Assembly: GCA_036477795.1 (NCBI GenBank)
Contig: JAZGDL010000314.1
Location: forward strand, 1 to 19,937
From: JAZGDL01 sp036477795
GTDB lineage: Bacteria > Planctomycetota > Phycisphaerae > UBA1845
Reading direction: 5' to 3'
DNA: 19,937 nt
Shown here one piece after another: positions 1-8,009 of the stretch (within the stretch, counting starts at the first letter, position 1; every line of letters starts with the position of its first letter). Both the position numbers and the translations under genes were made by a program. Under the pieces are notes generated by a model, which was not told where the DNA came from, made no database searches, and saw nothing but the letters and a program-made list of their open reading frames with translations.

Positions 1-147
1 TCCCTTACGGTCGGGGTTCAGTTTGTCGGAAGCGCGCTCCCTTACGGTCGGGGTTCAGTTTGTCGGAAGCGCGCTCCCTTACGGTCGGGGTTCAGTTTGT
101 CGGAAGCGCGCTCCCTTACGGTCGCGGCTCGGTTTGTTGCTTACAGA
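1..147. repeat. 37-bp tandem repeat, about 3.5 copies
   Basis: Copies begin at 1, 38 and 75 and are identical; a fourth begins at 112 and diverges after about 14 bases. The unit begins tcccttacggtcgggg. There are no spacers, so this is not a CRISPR array. The same core recurs as an inverted pair at 8764-8834, and related sequence sits inside two genes at 12741-12768 and 13070-13097. The array may extend upstream of the window. Confidence 0.9.
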
Positions 148-218
148 AGCATAACATGGAGTGGCGGCCGCTGCAACGCCGGTGTGCGGGTCCGGGACAG
201 TTCAGGCGGGATCAAAAC

Positions 219-429
219 GACCCCGGAGGGGTCAAGGGGCTTAGCCACGGGCGCGAGCCCGTGGAACAAGGCGACGGAAACGCACGAGCCCCGGAGGGGC
301 GACGGATGATTGCCACGAATCTCCCGTTGTCGCAGCGCTTCTGCCGCCCCTCCGGGGCTTTGGGACTATGGTGCGACGCGTCCCACGGGCTTACGCCCGT
401 GGCTACATGCCTTCGCCCCTACCGGGGCG
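219..429. repeat. Patchwork of short palindromic repeats
   Basis: At least six small hairpins lie here: gacccc/ggggtc at 219-233, ccacggg/cccgtgg at 245-264, gcccc/ggggc at 288-299, its opposite-orientation copy near 345-358, ccacggg/cccgtgg again at 383-402 in inverted orientation, and cgcccc/ggggcg at 414-429. Open frames across this stretch are made of repeat sequence and resemble no protein I know. I see no gene in 1-973. Confidence 0.8.
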
Positions 430-491
430 ACAAGGCGGGCGGGCCATGTCCTTTGGGGCTTGTTGATTTAGTCGTTTGGAGCGATCCATGA

Positions 492-556
492 TGTAGCGCC
501 ACCCCTTGTGGGTGGCGCCCAACGCGGGTGCGCCACCCACAAGGGGTGGCGCTACA
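492..556. repeat. Perfect 26-bp inverted repeat, 13-nt loop
   Basis: The left arm 492-517 and right arm 531-556 are exact reverse complements around a 13-base loop. Each arm contains its own smaller palindrome, caccccttgtgggtg, so alternative folds are possible. There is no T-tract after it, so it is not an obvious intrinsic terminator. It looks like a palindromic intergenic element. Confidence 0.9.
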
Positions 557-626
557 GACTAACATCGACAAACCCTTTGGACATGGGGGAGACGATGACA
601 TACGCTCGGTTTCGCAGCCCATCTGG

Positions 627-707
627 TCCGCACGGCGGACCCTACAAGAATATTCCGCACAGCGGACCCTACAAGAATACTCCGCACGGCGGACCATACA
701 AAAATGG
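627..707. repeat. 27-bp tandem repeat, 3 copies
   Basis: Three copies start at 627, 654 and 681, each opening with tccgcac. The period of 27 is a multiple of three, but I see no start, ribosome binding site or recognisable protein here. The half-palindrome tccgc.cggcgga also appears near 15123-15134 beside another repeat cluster. Confidence 0.85.
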
Positions 708-747
708 TGACGCTATCCGCGACGATCATCGCCTCCCCCACCTCCAG

Positions 748-889
748 GTACGTGTTTAGCGCGTTTGTGCTCTATTCCGAGCCCCGAGCGCAAGCGACGG
801 GTGTGCGTAGTCACCCCGCGCTGGCGCTTGGGGCTCGGATCCAGCGTTGGGTTCGTCAATCTGCGTCACCCAGTACGCTAAACACGTAC
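748..889. repeat. Nested inverted repeats, gtacgtgtttagcg arms
   Basis: The outer arms at 748-761 and 876-889 are exact 14-bp reverse complements. Inside them a roughly 21-bp inverted pair (about 778-798 and 820-840, two mismatches) forms a second stem. The right half, 814-840, is a copy of the dispersed element also found at 1688-1714, 11376-11402 and, inverted, about 15080-15106. Nothing else was seen in 740-973. Confidence 0.75.
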
Positions 890-973
890 ACCTCCAGAGG
901 ACGTGGGGCACCTACGCACCCACGGGTGGTACTGTTACCTCAAACGTCCGTGTCTGTGATAGCAGTGCCTATC

Positions 974-1585
974 TTATTCACCGTTTGAAGATGGTGCGGG
1001 TTGATTCCGTTCCGAGGGATGGGGATTCCTGAGCCGGCGGGCGCGCATGGTTCGGACCAACAGGTAGATAGCGAACATGGTTGCCAGGGCGAGAGGGGCG
1101 GCCCAATGCTCGAAGGTCGACTGCCCGATGGGGACCTCGGCTGTCACTGTGGTCCGGGCGCCGTCGGCGAAGCGCAGGACGATGGGGCCGCTGCCGCGTA
1201 GTGATTTGGCAGCGAGCATTGTGAAGCGCCCCGGGTGCCCCCGCGCCAAGCCGTGCGATGGATCGACAGCTTCAGCGATGCACTTGCCGGGTTTGAAGTC
1301 CAGACTTTGCAGGTTGATGATCTCAGTCGTCCACCCCTGCGGGGCGTAGAATAGATTCGCGCGAAAGTGCGGTATCTCCACGTACACCAGCGATGCGCTG
1401 TGACGGTGCGTGATGGTCCACGTGTAGTTGTGAGCGGTAACGTCGGCCCCGCCGACGATGGTGACCTGCGGCTCGGAAGCTGCTGCGCTGGGAAGGACCG
1501 CGGCAAGTGCCACGCACCAGCCGACTCGACACGACACACACAGCCCCGCGGGCGGAAGTTTTCCGTTATGGATCAGCGCAGGCAT
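974..1585 (-). CDS. Exported protein with C-terminal membrane anchor, unknown function
   Basis: This 203-residue protein is not one I recognise. Residues about 18-37 form a hydrophobic stretch ending in an Ala-rich segment, consistent with a signal peptide. The middle is a soluble, probably beta-rich domain without catalytic motifs I can name. Residues about 160-178 (WAAPLALATMFAIYLLV) are a transmembrane segment followed by Arg-rich residues, suggesting an extracytoplasmic domain with a short cytoplasmic tail. The ATG at 1583-1585 has no clear Shine-Dalgarno sequence, so a start slightly downstream is possible. It lies downstream of topA on the same strand, separated by a repeat-filled gap of about 165 bases, so cotranscription is uncertain. 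The existence of the gene is fairly likely from the signal peptide plus anchor layout. Confidence 0.65.
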   Translation of the reverse strand: MPALIHNGKLPPAGLCVSCRVGWCVALAAVLPSAAASEPQVTIVGGADVTAHNYTWTITHRHSASLVYVEIPHFRANLFYAPQGWTTEIINLQSLDFKPGKCIAEAVDPSHGLARGHPGRFTMLAAKSLRGSGPIVLRFADGARTTVTAEVPIGQSTFEHWAAPLALATMFAIYLLVRTMRARRLRNPHPSERNQPAPSSNGE

Positions 1586-1648
1586 GGGCGAATCCCAGAT
1601 TCGGTTGACCAGCGGTATTATATGCGATCATGGCGCGGTGTGCGCGGT

Positions 1649-1714
1649 GTGCCCCATCCTTGGCGCAGCGCAGGGTGCGCGTAGTCACCCCGCGCTGGCG
1701 CTTGGGGCTGGGAT
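1649..1714. repeat. Two dispersed repeat elements
   Basis: 1649-1677 (gtgccccatcctt...cagggtg) matches 10371-10399 with 3 mismatches in 29. 1688-1714 (ccccgcgctggcgcttgggg core) matches the elements at 814-840, 11376-11402 and, inverted, about 15080-15106. They fill the gap between topA and the exported-protein gene. Confidence 0.8.
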
Positions 1715-1751
1715 AAGCACTGCATACTCGCGCACGATGATGCAGATGGGG

Positions 1752-4607
1752 TCAGCGCTGGGACGCGACTTGGGCGGCGCGCTTCTTGGTGGTTTTCTTT
1801 TTTGCCGATTTCTTCTTTACTGATCCGGTGGCGGTTTTCTTCTTGGCGGTGGATTTTTTGGATTTGACGGCGCGGGGGGCCTGGCCCTGGTCGCGAAGCC
1901 GCTGCTCACGGGCTGCGATCAATTCCAGAGCATCGGCGAGCGTGATGGTGGCGGGGTCCTTGTCTTTGGGGATGGTGGCGTTGACCACGCCGTCAGTCAC
2001 GTATGGCCCATAGCGGCCCTTCTTGGCCTGGATGGGCGCGTTGCTGTCGGGATGCTTGCCCAACTCCGCAAGAACGGCGGCGGCCGCACTACGCCGGCCG
2101 GGCTTGGGTTGTTTGAATGTCTCCAGGGCTTCTTCCAACGTGACATTGGCTAGCATCTCATGGTCACGCAGGCTGCGGGTCTCATCGCCCATCTTCAAAT
2201 AGGGGCCGAAGCGTCCATTCTGGGCCGTGATGGCCTCGCCGTTATCCGGATGCACGCCCACTTGGCGTGGATACGACAGCAGCATAGAGGCCTGATCGAG
2301 CGTAATGGTGTCGATGGACATGGAGGGCCACAAGCTGGCACGCTTGGGAGCCGTGCCGCGCTTGATGGTGCCCTTGGGCGTGAGTTCCGGGTCGCCCAGT
2401 TGCACATAAGGCCCGAAACGCCCGGTCTTGATGTAGATCGGCTTGGCTGACTCGGGATCCTGTCCGATCACGCGGTCGCCCTGAGCGGCCTGCTCGATCA
2501 GCTCCAGGGCTTTGTCTACGGTAAGTTCATCCGGCGGGATGGTCTCCGACACCGACGCCCGCCGGTCGGTGTCGCCGATCTGCACGTAGAGCCCATAGCG
2601 CCCCACGCGCACCGCCACCACCTCCCCGTTCTCCGTCTGGCCTAGGGGAAAGCGTGACACCTCGCGGGGATCGATGGCCTCACTGCTGGCACCGATCAAC
2701 GCCCGCAGGCCGATGTCTGCGATGTGGTCCCCGTCATTTTTGTCCTGCTTGTCCTTCTTGCCGTCGGGCTCACCAAAGTAGAAATCGTGAAGCCAGGGGC
2801 CGGCCTCACGCTCACCGTTGGCGATGGCATCCAAACCGTTCTCCATCTTGGCGGTGAACTCGTAATCCACCAGGTCCGGCAGATGGCGCTCCAGCAGGTT
2901 GATAACCGCAAACGCGGTGAAGGTGGGCACCAGCGCGGCACCTTTGTTCCAGACGTATCCGCGGTCCTGAATGGTCTGAATGATGGAGGCGTAGGTCGAG
3001 GGCCGGCCGATGCCGCGCTCCTCAAGCTCCTTGATCAAGCTCGCTTCACTATAGCGCCCCGGCGGCTCGGTGGTGTGTTGCAGCGGTTGGACGTGAACCG
3101 GATCCAGACCTTGGCCCTGTTTCAGCGGCGGCAGCACCTCTTCCTGGTCTTCCAGCTCGGCCTCGGGGTCGTCAGCCCCCTCCACATAGGCCCGCAAAAA
3201 GCCGGGGAAGGTGATCACCCTTCCGGAAACGACAAAGACCGCCGTCCCGTGGGCCCCGGCGGAGGCCTCAACACGCACGTTGGTGCGCAGGCCCTGGGCA
3301 TCCTTCATCTGCGAAGCCACCGTCCGCTTCCAGATCAGCTCGTACAAACGCAGGGCATCGGCTTGCAGCTCACCGGCGAGCTTCTTCGGGGTGCGGATGG
3401 TGTCCCCCGCGGGGCGGATGGCCTCGTGGGCCTCTTGGGCGTTCTTTGACTTACGCTTGTAAACGCGCGGTGCATCCGGCAGGTATTCCTGGCCGTACAA
3501 CTCCGCCACCTGTTTGCGGGCGGCATTGATGGCCTGGCTGGAAAGCTGCGTCGAATCGGTACGCATGTAGGTGATATAGCCGTTCTCATATAGACGCTGC
3601 GCCACCTGCATGGTCCGCCGGGCGGTGAAGCGCAGCTTGCGGGCCGCTTCCTGTTGCAGCGTCGAGGTGATGAACGGTGCATAAGGCCGATTGATGAAGG
3701 GCTTCTCGGTGACCTCCGCCACGGTGAACTCAGCAGAGCTGAGCACGCCGGCGACGGCCCGCGCCGTGTCGGCGTCCACCAGCACCACGTTGCTCTTGCC
3801 CTTGAGCTCTCCGGTGCGCTCATCGAAATCCTTGCCGACGGCGACACGCCGGCCGTCCAACTCGATCAGCTTGACTTCGACCGTTTCCGCGCGCTCGCTG
3901 CGGACCTTGAGCCGGGCCGCGACGTCCCAATACTCCGATGCGACAAAAAGAATTCGGGCGCGCTCCCGGTTCACCACCAGCCGGGTGGCCACCGATTGCA
4001 CTCGGCCCGCCGACAGCTTGGGCTTCACCTTACGCCACAGCACCGGGGACACCTCATAGCCGAACAGGCGATCCAGTATCCGGCGGGTCTCCTGTGCGTC
4101 GACCAGCCGCCGGTCGATGTCGCGGGTCTCGTTGACCGCACGAGCGATCGTCGACTTGGTGATCTCGTCAAAGACCATCCGTTTCACCGGGCACTTAGGT
4201 TCCAGAACTCGGGTCAGATGCCAGGCGATGGCTTCGCCTTCGCGGTCCTCGTCGGTGGCCAGGTACAGCGCGCAAGCACCCTTCAGCCGGCTCTTGAGCT
4301 TCCTCACCTGGGCCTTCTTGTCGTTGGGGATGACGTAGAGGGGCTCGAAATTGGCATCCACGTTAACGCCCAGCCGGGCCCAGGGCTCACCCTTGTATTC
4401 AGCCGGAATCTCGGCTGCGGTGGAGGGCAGGTCGCGGATATGGCCGATGGACGATTCCACCATGAACTCGGGCCCCAGGTACCGCGAAATAGTCCGCGCC
4501 TTCGCCGGTGATTCGACGATAACTAATGATTTGGCATTAGGTTGTGTTTTTTTCTTCGCCACCAGCTTATCCTGTGCTGACCCGCCCGCGGCGGATCCCT
4601 CGGCCAT
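1752..4607 (-). CDS. topA: DNA topoisomerase I (type IA)
   Basis: A 951-residue type IA topoisomerase, which relaxes negative supercoils through a 5'-phosphotyrosine intermediate. The Toprim domain starts at about residue 27 (KSLVIVESPAKA) and carries the metal-binding acidic set D119, D121 and E123 in TDEDREGEAIAWH. The catalytic tyrosine is Y347 in ITYMRTDST, with R349 two residues later. The conserved LIKELEERGIGRPSTYA segment lies at 524-540. The C-terminal part has four topoisomerase C-repeats (GRYGLYVQ about 669, GRFGPYVQ about 729, GRFGPYLK about 798, GRYGPYV about 864) with no zinc-finger cysteine clusters, then a Lys/Ala-rich tail from about 914. That zinc-less, basic-tailed layout resembles actinobacterial enzymes and differs from E. 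coli TopA. The ATG at 4605-4607 lacks a clear Shine-Dalgarno sequence. It is transcribed divergently from the gene at 4993. Confidence 0.97.
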   Translation of the reverse strand: MAEGSAAGGSAQDKLVAKKKTQPNAKSLVIVESPAKARTISRYLGPEFMVESSIGHIRDLPSTAAEIPAEYKGEPWARLGVNVDANFEPLYVIPNDKKAQVRKLKSRLKGACALYLATDEDREGEAIAWHLTRVLEPKCPVKRMVFDEITKSTIARAVNETRDIDRRLVDAQETRRILDRLFGYEVSPVLWRKVKPKLSAGRVQSVATRLVVNRERARILFVASEYWDVAARLKVRSERAETVEVKLIELDGRRVAVGKDFDERTGELKGKSNVVLVDADTARAVAGVLSSAEFTVAEVTEKPFINRPYAPFITSTLQQEAARKLRFTARRTMQVAQRLYENGYITYMRTDSTQLSSQAINAARKQVAELYGQEYLPDAPRVYKRKSKNAQEAHEAIRPAGDTIRTPKKLAGELQADALRLYELIWKRTVASQMKDAQGLRTNVRVEASAGAHGTAVFVVSGRVITFPGFLRAYVEGADDPEAELEDQEEVLPPLKQGQGLDPVHVQPLQHTTEPPGRYSEASLIKELEERGIGRPSTYASIIQTIQDRGYVWNKGAALVPTFTAFAVINLLERHLPDLVDYEFTAKMENGLDAIANGEREAGPWLHDFYFGEPDGKKDKQDKNDGDHIADIGLRALIGASSEAIDPREVSRFPLGQTENGEVVAVRVGRYGLYVQIGDTDRRASVSETIPPDELTVDKALELIEQAAQGDRVIGQDPESAKPIYIKTGRFGPYVQLGDPELTPKGTIKRGTAPKRASLWPSMSIDTITLDQASMLLSYPRQVGVHPDNGEAITAQNGRFGPYLKMGDETRSLRDHEMLANVTLEEALETFKQPKPGRRSAAAAVLAELGKHPDSNAPIQAKKGRYGPYVTDGVVNATIPKDKDPATITLADALELIAAREQRLRDQGQAPRAVKSKKSTAKKKTATGSVKKKSAKKKTTKKRAAQVASQR

Positions 4608-4683
4608 GTGACTTTAGCCGTTATCGGCTCCCGGGCGGCAATTCTCGATTCACAACTTCTCCGGAACCGCCTATCCGACCCTA

Positions 4684-4723
4684 GGGCCAGGGATTTAGCA
4701 AACCCTATGATGCCTGTCAAATG
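4684..4723 (+). repeat. Left copy of 40-bp direct repeat flanking hairpin cluster
   Basis: gggccag...tgcctgtcaaatg at 4684-4723 is repeated at 4832-4871 with about 5 or 6 differences. The two copies bracket the hairpin composite at 4726-4827. Confidence 0.8.
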
Positions 4724-4725
4724 AA

Positions 4726-4827
4726 GTGCTGGTGCGAGAATCCTTTCTCGCACCCATCCGCTGCGGGAATCCCTTCCCGCGGCCCGCCAGGACGGGGGAC
4801 CGAGAAGGGATTCTCGGTCCAGCGTGT
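4726..4827. repeat. 102-bp composite hairpin element (three stem-loops)
   Basis: Three palindromes stand in a row: ggtgcgagaa/ttctcgcacc, gctgcggga/tcccgcggc, and ggaccgagaa/ttctcggtcc. The whole 102 bases recur in inverted orientation at 15135-15236 with only two differences that I can find. A shorter derivative is at 7853-7920. I see no transposase or terminal features of a known IS. It behaves like a REPIN- or MITE-type non-autonomous element. Confidence 0.85.
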
Positions 4828-4831
4828 CTTC

Positions 4832-4871
4832 GGGCCAGCCATTTAGCAAAGCCTATAACGCCTGTCAAATG
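4832..4871 (+). repeat. Right copy of 40-bp direct repeat
   Basis: This is the second copy of the direct repeat at 4684-4723, offset by 148 bases. The divergence between copies suggests an old duplication. Confidence 0.8.
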
Positions 4872-4910
4872 CCGTCCTGGCAGTGATCCTAGCGGGGCAG
4901 ACCGCAGAGC

Positions 4911-4938
4911 TTGCGTTTTCCGGCCGATGGACTATAGT
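4911..4938 (+). promoter_or_regulatory. Candidate promoter for the SurA/PpiD-like gene
   Basis: A TATAGT -10 hexamer at 4933-4938 lies 16 bases after a weak TTGCGT -35 at 4911-4916, leaving a leader of roughly 45-50 bases before the start at 4993. The -10 is good and the -35 poor; no other strong candidate was seen in the gap. Confidence 0.4.
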
Positions 4939-4992
4939 ACCGCGGGCTACCTAATTGCCCTAAACTACTTAGAAAACAGGAGTTGCGCTCCC

Positions 4993-6930
4993 ATGATGAA
5001 GTTTTTCAGAAAACACACCAAGAAGCTCTTGTCGTTATTCATGGCTTTGCTTCTTATTGTTTGGTTAGGCGGGCCGGCCTTGCAGAATATGTTTGCGGGC
5101 AGTGCCACAGACACGGTGCTGGCCAACACCTCGAACGGACCGATCGTCGCCATCGACCGGCAGCGGGCCGCTATGCAAACCCAATTGCTTTCGCGACTGG
5201 GCATCAACTGGACGCAGCCGTTGGGCTTTGTTGGTGCGCCGACCGAACCTGTAGGCGTCTTGGACTGGGTGCTTCTAACGCGAGAGGCCCAGCGCTGGGG
5301 CATCCGGGCGGGGCGGTTTGAAGCGGAGCGGTTCCTCACCGCGGTAGGCCTCACGCCTGATTCCATCAGAATCTTCGCAACGCGCGAGGACCGTAAGATA
5401 GAATCGATCCACGACGCGGTGGCGACCTACCTGGCAGTGCAGCAGGTGGCCAATCTGGCACTGGCGTCGGGGGCGCGTAGCGAGGCGCACGTTCGCCTGG
5501 CGGCCCGCGACGAACTGGAAAAGGTCAAGGTCAATCTCGTCTCCCTGGGCGCTTCCAACTTCGTCGATCCGGAGCAGACCTTCACCGACGAGCAGGTGGA
5601 CCGACATTTCAACGAATATCGTGACCGCAAACCGCAAGGCGGATTGCGCTTCGGATACCTGCAGCCGGCCCAGGTCAAAGTTCAGTACTTCAAGATCGAC
5701 GTGAACGAAGTGGCCTGGAACATTCATGTATCAGAGCGGACACTGGAAGCCCGGGGCCGCGAGTATTGGAGAAGGAACCGTGGATTCTCTGAGTTCTTGA
5801 GACCTGAGGAGCCGCCGTGTGACGATGACGAAACGGATCAACAGCCCCAGGAAGAAAAGCCGGCCGACACCGGACCGGAGTATTTCAAGAGCTTCGAAGA
5901 AGCCCGCGAGATTGCGGTCGACGCCATTCGACGTGAGTTTGCCGAGACCAAAATAGACGACGTGGCCGGCTGGCTGCTGGAGGCCCTCACTGATCCCTGG
6001 CACGACTTCCCCGAAGGGGACGACGGTTACAAGGTGCCCCCGCCCGAGATTGTGAGCGAAGAGCATTACGCGTCGGTGCGCGGGCGGATGCCCGACACGC
6101 TGCGGCACGGCCAGGCGGTCACCATCCATAGCACCGACTATTTCACCGCACAGGATGTGGATTCCAAAGCTTCGGAATTGGCCCGGGCTTCAACGCATCG
6201 AAGCGGATTGCTGGGCAGCAGGAACATCAAAGATCTGGCGTTTCAGGTGCAGGGCATCGCGTCCCTTCCGCAGGACGTCGGCGCTTCAACGATGGAGTAT
6301 CTGGCCGTCGGGCAATCCCATCCCCTGCTGCTGAGCGGGCGTGGGAACCGCTACATCTTTCGTGTCATCGATGTAAAACCGGCCGGACCAGCCGCCACGG
6401 TGGACGAAGTGCGCGAGCAGGTTATCGCTGATCTACAGTTGCAAAGCGGCTATGAGGAGGCCCGGCGGTTGGCCCAACAACTGGCTGATTCCGTGACGTC
6501 GTCGGACGGGCTCAAGAACGCCTTCGAGTCCGATGCGGAGCTTCAGTCGACGATCCAGTTGCCCAACGACTACTTCTCACCCCCGCCATTCGCGAGACGG
6601 CGGTGGAATTCGGCCGGTAGTGCCGACGACGATGCACAGGTTTATGTGACGGGAGTCGGGCTGGTGGGCAAGTCGTTTGTGGCGCGGTGCTTCGAAGGCG
6701 ATTTGGCCGGCGAATTCAATAAGGTGCTCGTCGTCCCCATAGAAGAATCCGCCACCATCGCCGTCGTCGAGTGGGTGGAAACGATTCCGCTTCGTGAGGA
6801 CCAGTACGACCAGGAGCGCCAACGAATCGCCCGGCAGCTCAATAGCACCGTTCTAGCCAACGCCGCCAGTGAATGGCTCAATCCGGTCCGAATCAAGGAC
6901 CGCAACGGCTGGAGTGTGCCGTCGCAATAG
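4993..6930 (+). CDS. Membrane-anchored SurA/PpiD-like periplasmic folding factor
   Basis: The protein has 645 residues. I start it at ATG 4993 (a second ATG follows directly) because acaggag stands 11 bases upstream and the next residues are the basic run MMKFFRKHTKK followed by a transmembrane segment at about 12-30. Longer frames starting at 4726 would be built from the hairpin repeat. The region after the anchor resembles the SurA N-terminal/PpiD fold: long helices with a VNLVSLGASNF segment near 190, and at about 425-500 a chaperone-like stretch ending in RVIDVKPAGPAATVDEVREQ, typical of the segment after a parvulin domain. I do not see a clear parvulin active site, so chaperone function is safer than isomerase. 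It probably assists folding of exported proteins. It ends 30 bases before the heptamer repeats, convergent with the regulator gene. Confidence 0.8.
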   Translation: MMKFFRKHTKKLLSLFMALLLIVWLGGPALQNMFAGSATDTVLANTSNGPIVAIDRQRAAMQTQLLSRLGINWTQPLGFVGAPTEPVGVLDWVLLTREAQRWGIRAGRFEAERFLTAVGLTPDSIRIFATREDRKIESIHDAVATYLAVQQVANLALASGARSEAHVRLAARDELEKVKVNLVSLGASNFVDPEQTFTDEQVDRHFNEYRDRKPQGGLRFGYLQPAQVKVQYFKIDVNEVAWNIHVSERTLEARGREYWRRNRGFSEFLRPEEPPCDDDETDQQPQEEKPADTGPEYFKSFEEAREIAVDAIRREFAETKIDDVAGWLLEALTDPWHDFPEGDDGYKVPPPEIVSEEHYASVRGRMPDTLRHGQAVTIHSTDYFTAQDVDSKASELARASTHRSGLLGSRNIKDLAFQVQGIASLPQDVGASTMEYLAVGQSHPLLLSGRGNRYIFRVIDVKPAGPAATVDEVREQVIADLQLQSGYEEARRLAQQLADSVTSSDGLKNAFESDAELQSTIQLPNDYFSPPPFARRRWNSAGSADDDAQVYVTGVGLVGKSFVARCFEGDLAGEFNKVLVVPIEESATIAVVEWVETIPLREDQYDQERQRIARQLNSTVLANAASEWLNPVRIKDRNGWSVPSQ

Positions 6931-6960
6931 AGCGACTGAATTCGTGACAGGGTCGGGGAT

Positions 6961-7037
6961 GTTGAAGGTTGAAGGTTGAAGGTTGAAGGTTGAAGGTTGA
7001 AGGTTGAAGGTTAAAGGTTGAAGGTTCAGGGTTGAAT
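6961..7037. repeat. Heptanucleotide tandem repeat (gttgaag)n
   Basis: Nine units of gttgaag run from 6961 to 7023, the eighth being gttaaag, followed by two degenerate units. They fill the gap between the convergent genes ending at 6930 and 7026, and the last two codons plus the stop of the regulator gene fall in the degenerate end. The layout recalls the short tandemly repeated heptamers (STRR) of cyanobacteria, though the unit is different. Confidence 0.9.
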
Positions 7038-7673
7038 CACGCCGGCGCGAACCGCGAATCGAAGTAACAAAGCACGATCGCGAATGCCGAGTTGTTTCAT
7101 CAGGCTGGAACGCAGACGGCGGGCCGAGCGAACGGACAGGTCCATGGCGCGGGCCGCCGCCGCGGTGGTTATTCCACATGCGATCTGTTTGAGCATTTGG
7201 CGTTCTTGGGGGTTGAGGCAATTGAGGATTTGCATGGCGGAGGGGAGCAAGGACATGCGGCCCTGCCGCGTGCGGATTCGATCAAGCACGTCGCGGGGAT
7301 AGACCAGCCGTCCCGCGCCCACCCGAGTGATCGTGTCACAATAGGCCCTGGAGTCGGAGGATTCCAGGCAATGACCCCATGCACCACATTCAACCACTCG
7401 ACGGAGCAGTTCCTCAGTTACCAGCGTCGTTACCGCGATGCACCGTGCGTTACAACGCTCCGACCCCAACTCTTGAAGGACCGCCAACCCAGATTCCGGA
7501 TTGGGTCCCAATTGCAGCACAGTGACGTCAGGGTGCGGCGTGACGCACTCAATGTCGAAACCGTCCAGCGGCGAACTTAGCACGCTGATGATGCAGCGGT
7601 CCACCCGAACGGCCTGCACCCGGTCGGACGTCAGCCACTCCACCTCTCCCACGAACGCGACACGGTGGATCAT
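7026..7673 (-). CDS. LuxR-type response-regulator-like protein with degenerate receiver
   Basis: I place the start at ATG 7671-7673 because ggag lies 6 bases upstream; an in-frame TTG at 7730 would add 19 residues with no ribosome binding site. The 215-residue protein has an N-terminal receiver-like domain (about 1-130) and a C-terminal GerE/LuxR helix-turn-helix (about 152-211: LNPQERQMLKQIACG ... LMKQLGIRDRALLLRFA). In the receiver, the LxLxxP segment that normally holds the phospho-acceptor Asp reads VLQLGPN, with Gln54 in place of Asp, and the usual Lys is replaced (HCLES). The Thr of VTT is kept. It therefore probably binds DNA without phosphorylation control. It is downstream of the dehydrogenase gene but separated by 336 bases of repeats. 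No partner histidine kinase is seen. Confidence 0.8.
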   Translation of the reverse strand: MIHRVAFVGEVEWLTSDRVQAVRVDRCIISVLSSPLDGFDIECVTPHPDVTVLQLGPNPESGLAVLQELGSERCNARCIAVTTLVTEELLRRVVECGAWGHCLESSDSRAYCDTITRVGAGRLVYPRDVLDRIRTRQGRMSLLPSAMQILNCLNPQERQMLKQIACGITTAAAARAMDLSVRSARRLRSSLMKQLGIRDRALLLRFAVRAGVIQP

Positions 7674-7800
7674 CCCAAGCTCCAAGAAGTCGACCGACCG
7701 CGCCCCGATACCAATACACACTTCGGGCAACGTTTACAATAGTGCAATCACCCCCGTGACATAAGTTGACACTGCCGCACCATCGCTCATCCGCAGCGTG

Positions 7801-7854
7801 CAGCCGCCCGCGGCGGCGCTAAACGATCGATCGACCGCCGTCGACGTTGATCAC
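7801..7854 (-). pseudogene. Duplicated 3' tail of the dehydrogenase gene
   Basis: These 54 bases match 7992-8045 with two differences. They contain the last 11 codons and stop (VINVDGGRSIV then TAG) of the short-chain dehydrogenase gene that ends at 8010. The copy has no upstream coding sequence, so it is a remnant. The duplicated segments bracket the hairpin element at 7853-7920. Confidence 0.9.
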
Positions 7855-7920
7855 ACGCTGGACCGAGAATCCCTTCTCGGTCCCACATATGGGTGCGAGA
7901 AAGGCTTCTCGCACCAGCAC
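7853..7920. repeat. Hairpin element, two stem-loops
   Basis: ggaccgagaa/ttctcggtcc and ggtgcgagaa/ttctcgcacc palindromes are separated by cacatatg. The element matches the ends of the 102-bp composite at 4726-4827 and 15135-15236 but lacks the middle stem. Its second half with cccacatatgg matches 15238-15276. The remaining 7921-7991 sequence holds no gene that I can see. Confidence 0.85.
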
Positions 7921-8009
7921 TTGTCGGCGACTTTGCGCTGTACTGTTAATAATCCCAAGACACGCTTCGAGCCGCGGGCTTCCAGCCCGCACGGCCGCCC
8001 GCTGCGGCG

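Noticed and set aside
1..147. Tandem 37-bp repeats as a CRISPR array
   Set aside because: The copies abut with no unique spacers and no cas gene is nearby.
60..973. Several open frames of 60-143 codons in the first kilobase on both strands
   Set aside because: They are composed of tandem and palindromic repeats, overlap one another, and have no ribosome binding site or recognisable protein features.
2724..4511. Long plus-strand open frames opposite topA
   Set aside because: They are antisense shadows of a clearly recognised topA.
4726..4992. Longer N-terminus for the SurA/PpiD-like protein
   Set aside because: The extra codons fall in the hairpin repeat and upstream of the candidate promoter; ATG 4993 has a ribosome binding site followed by a membrane anchor.
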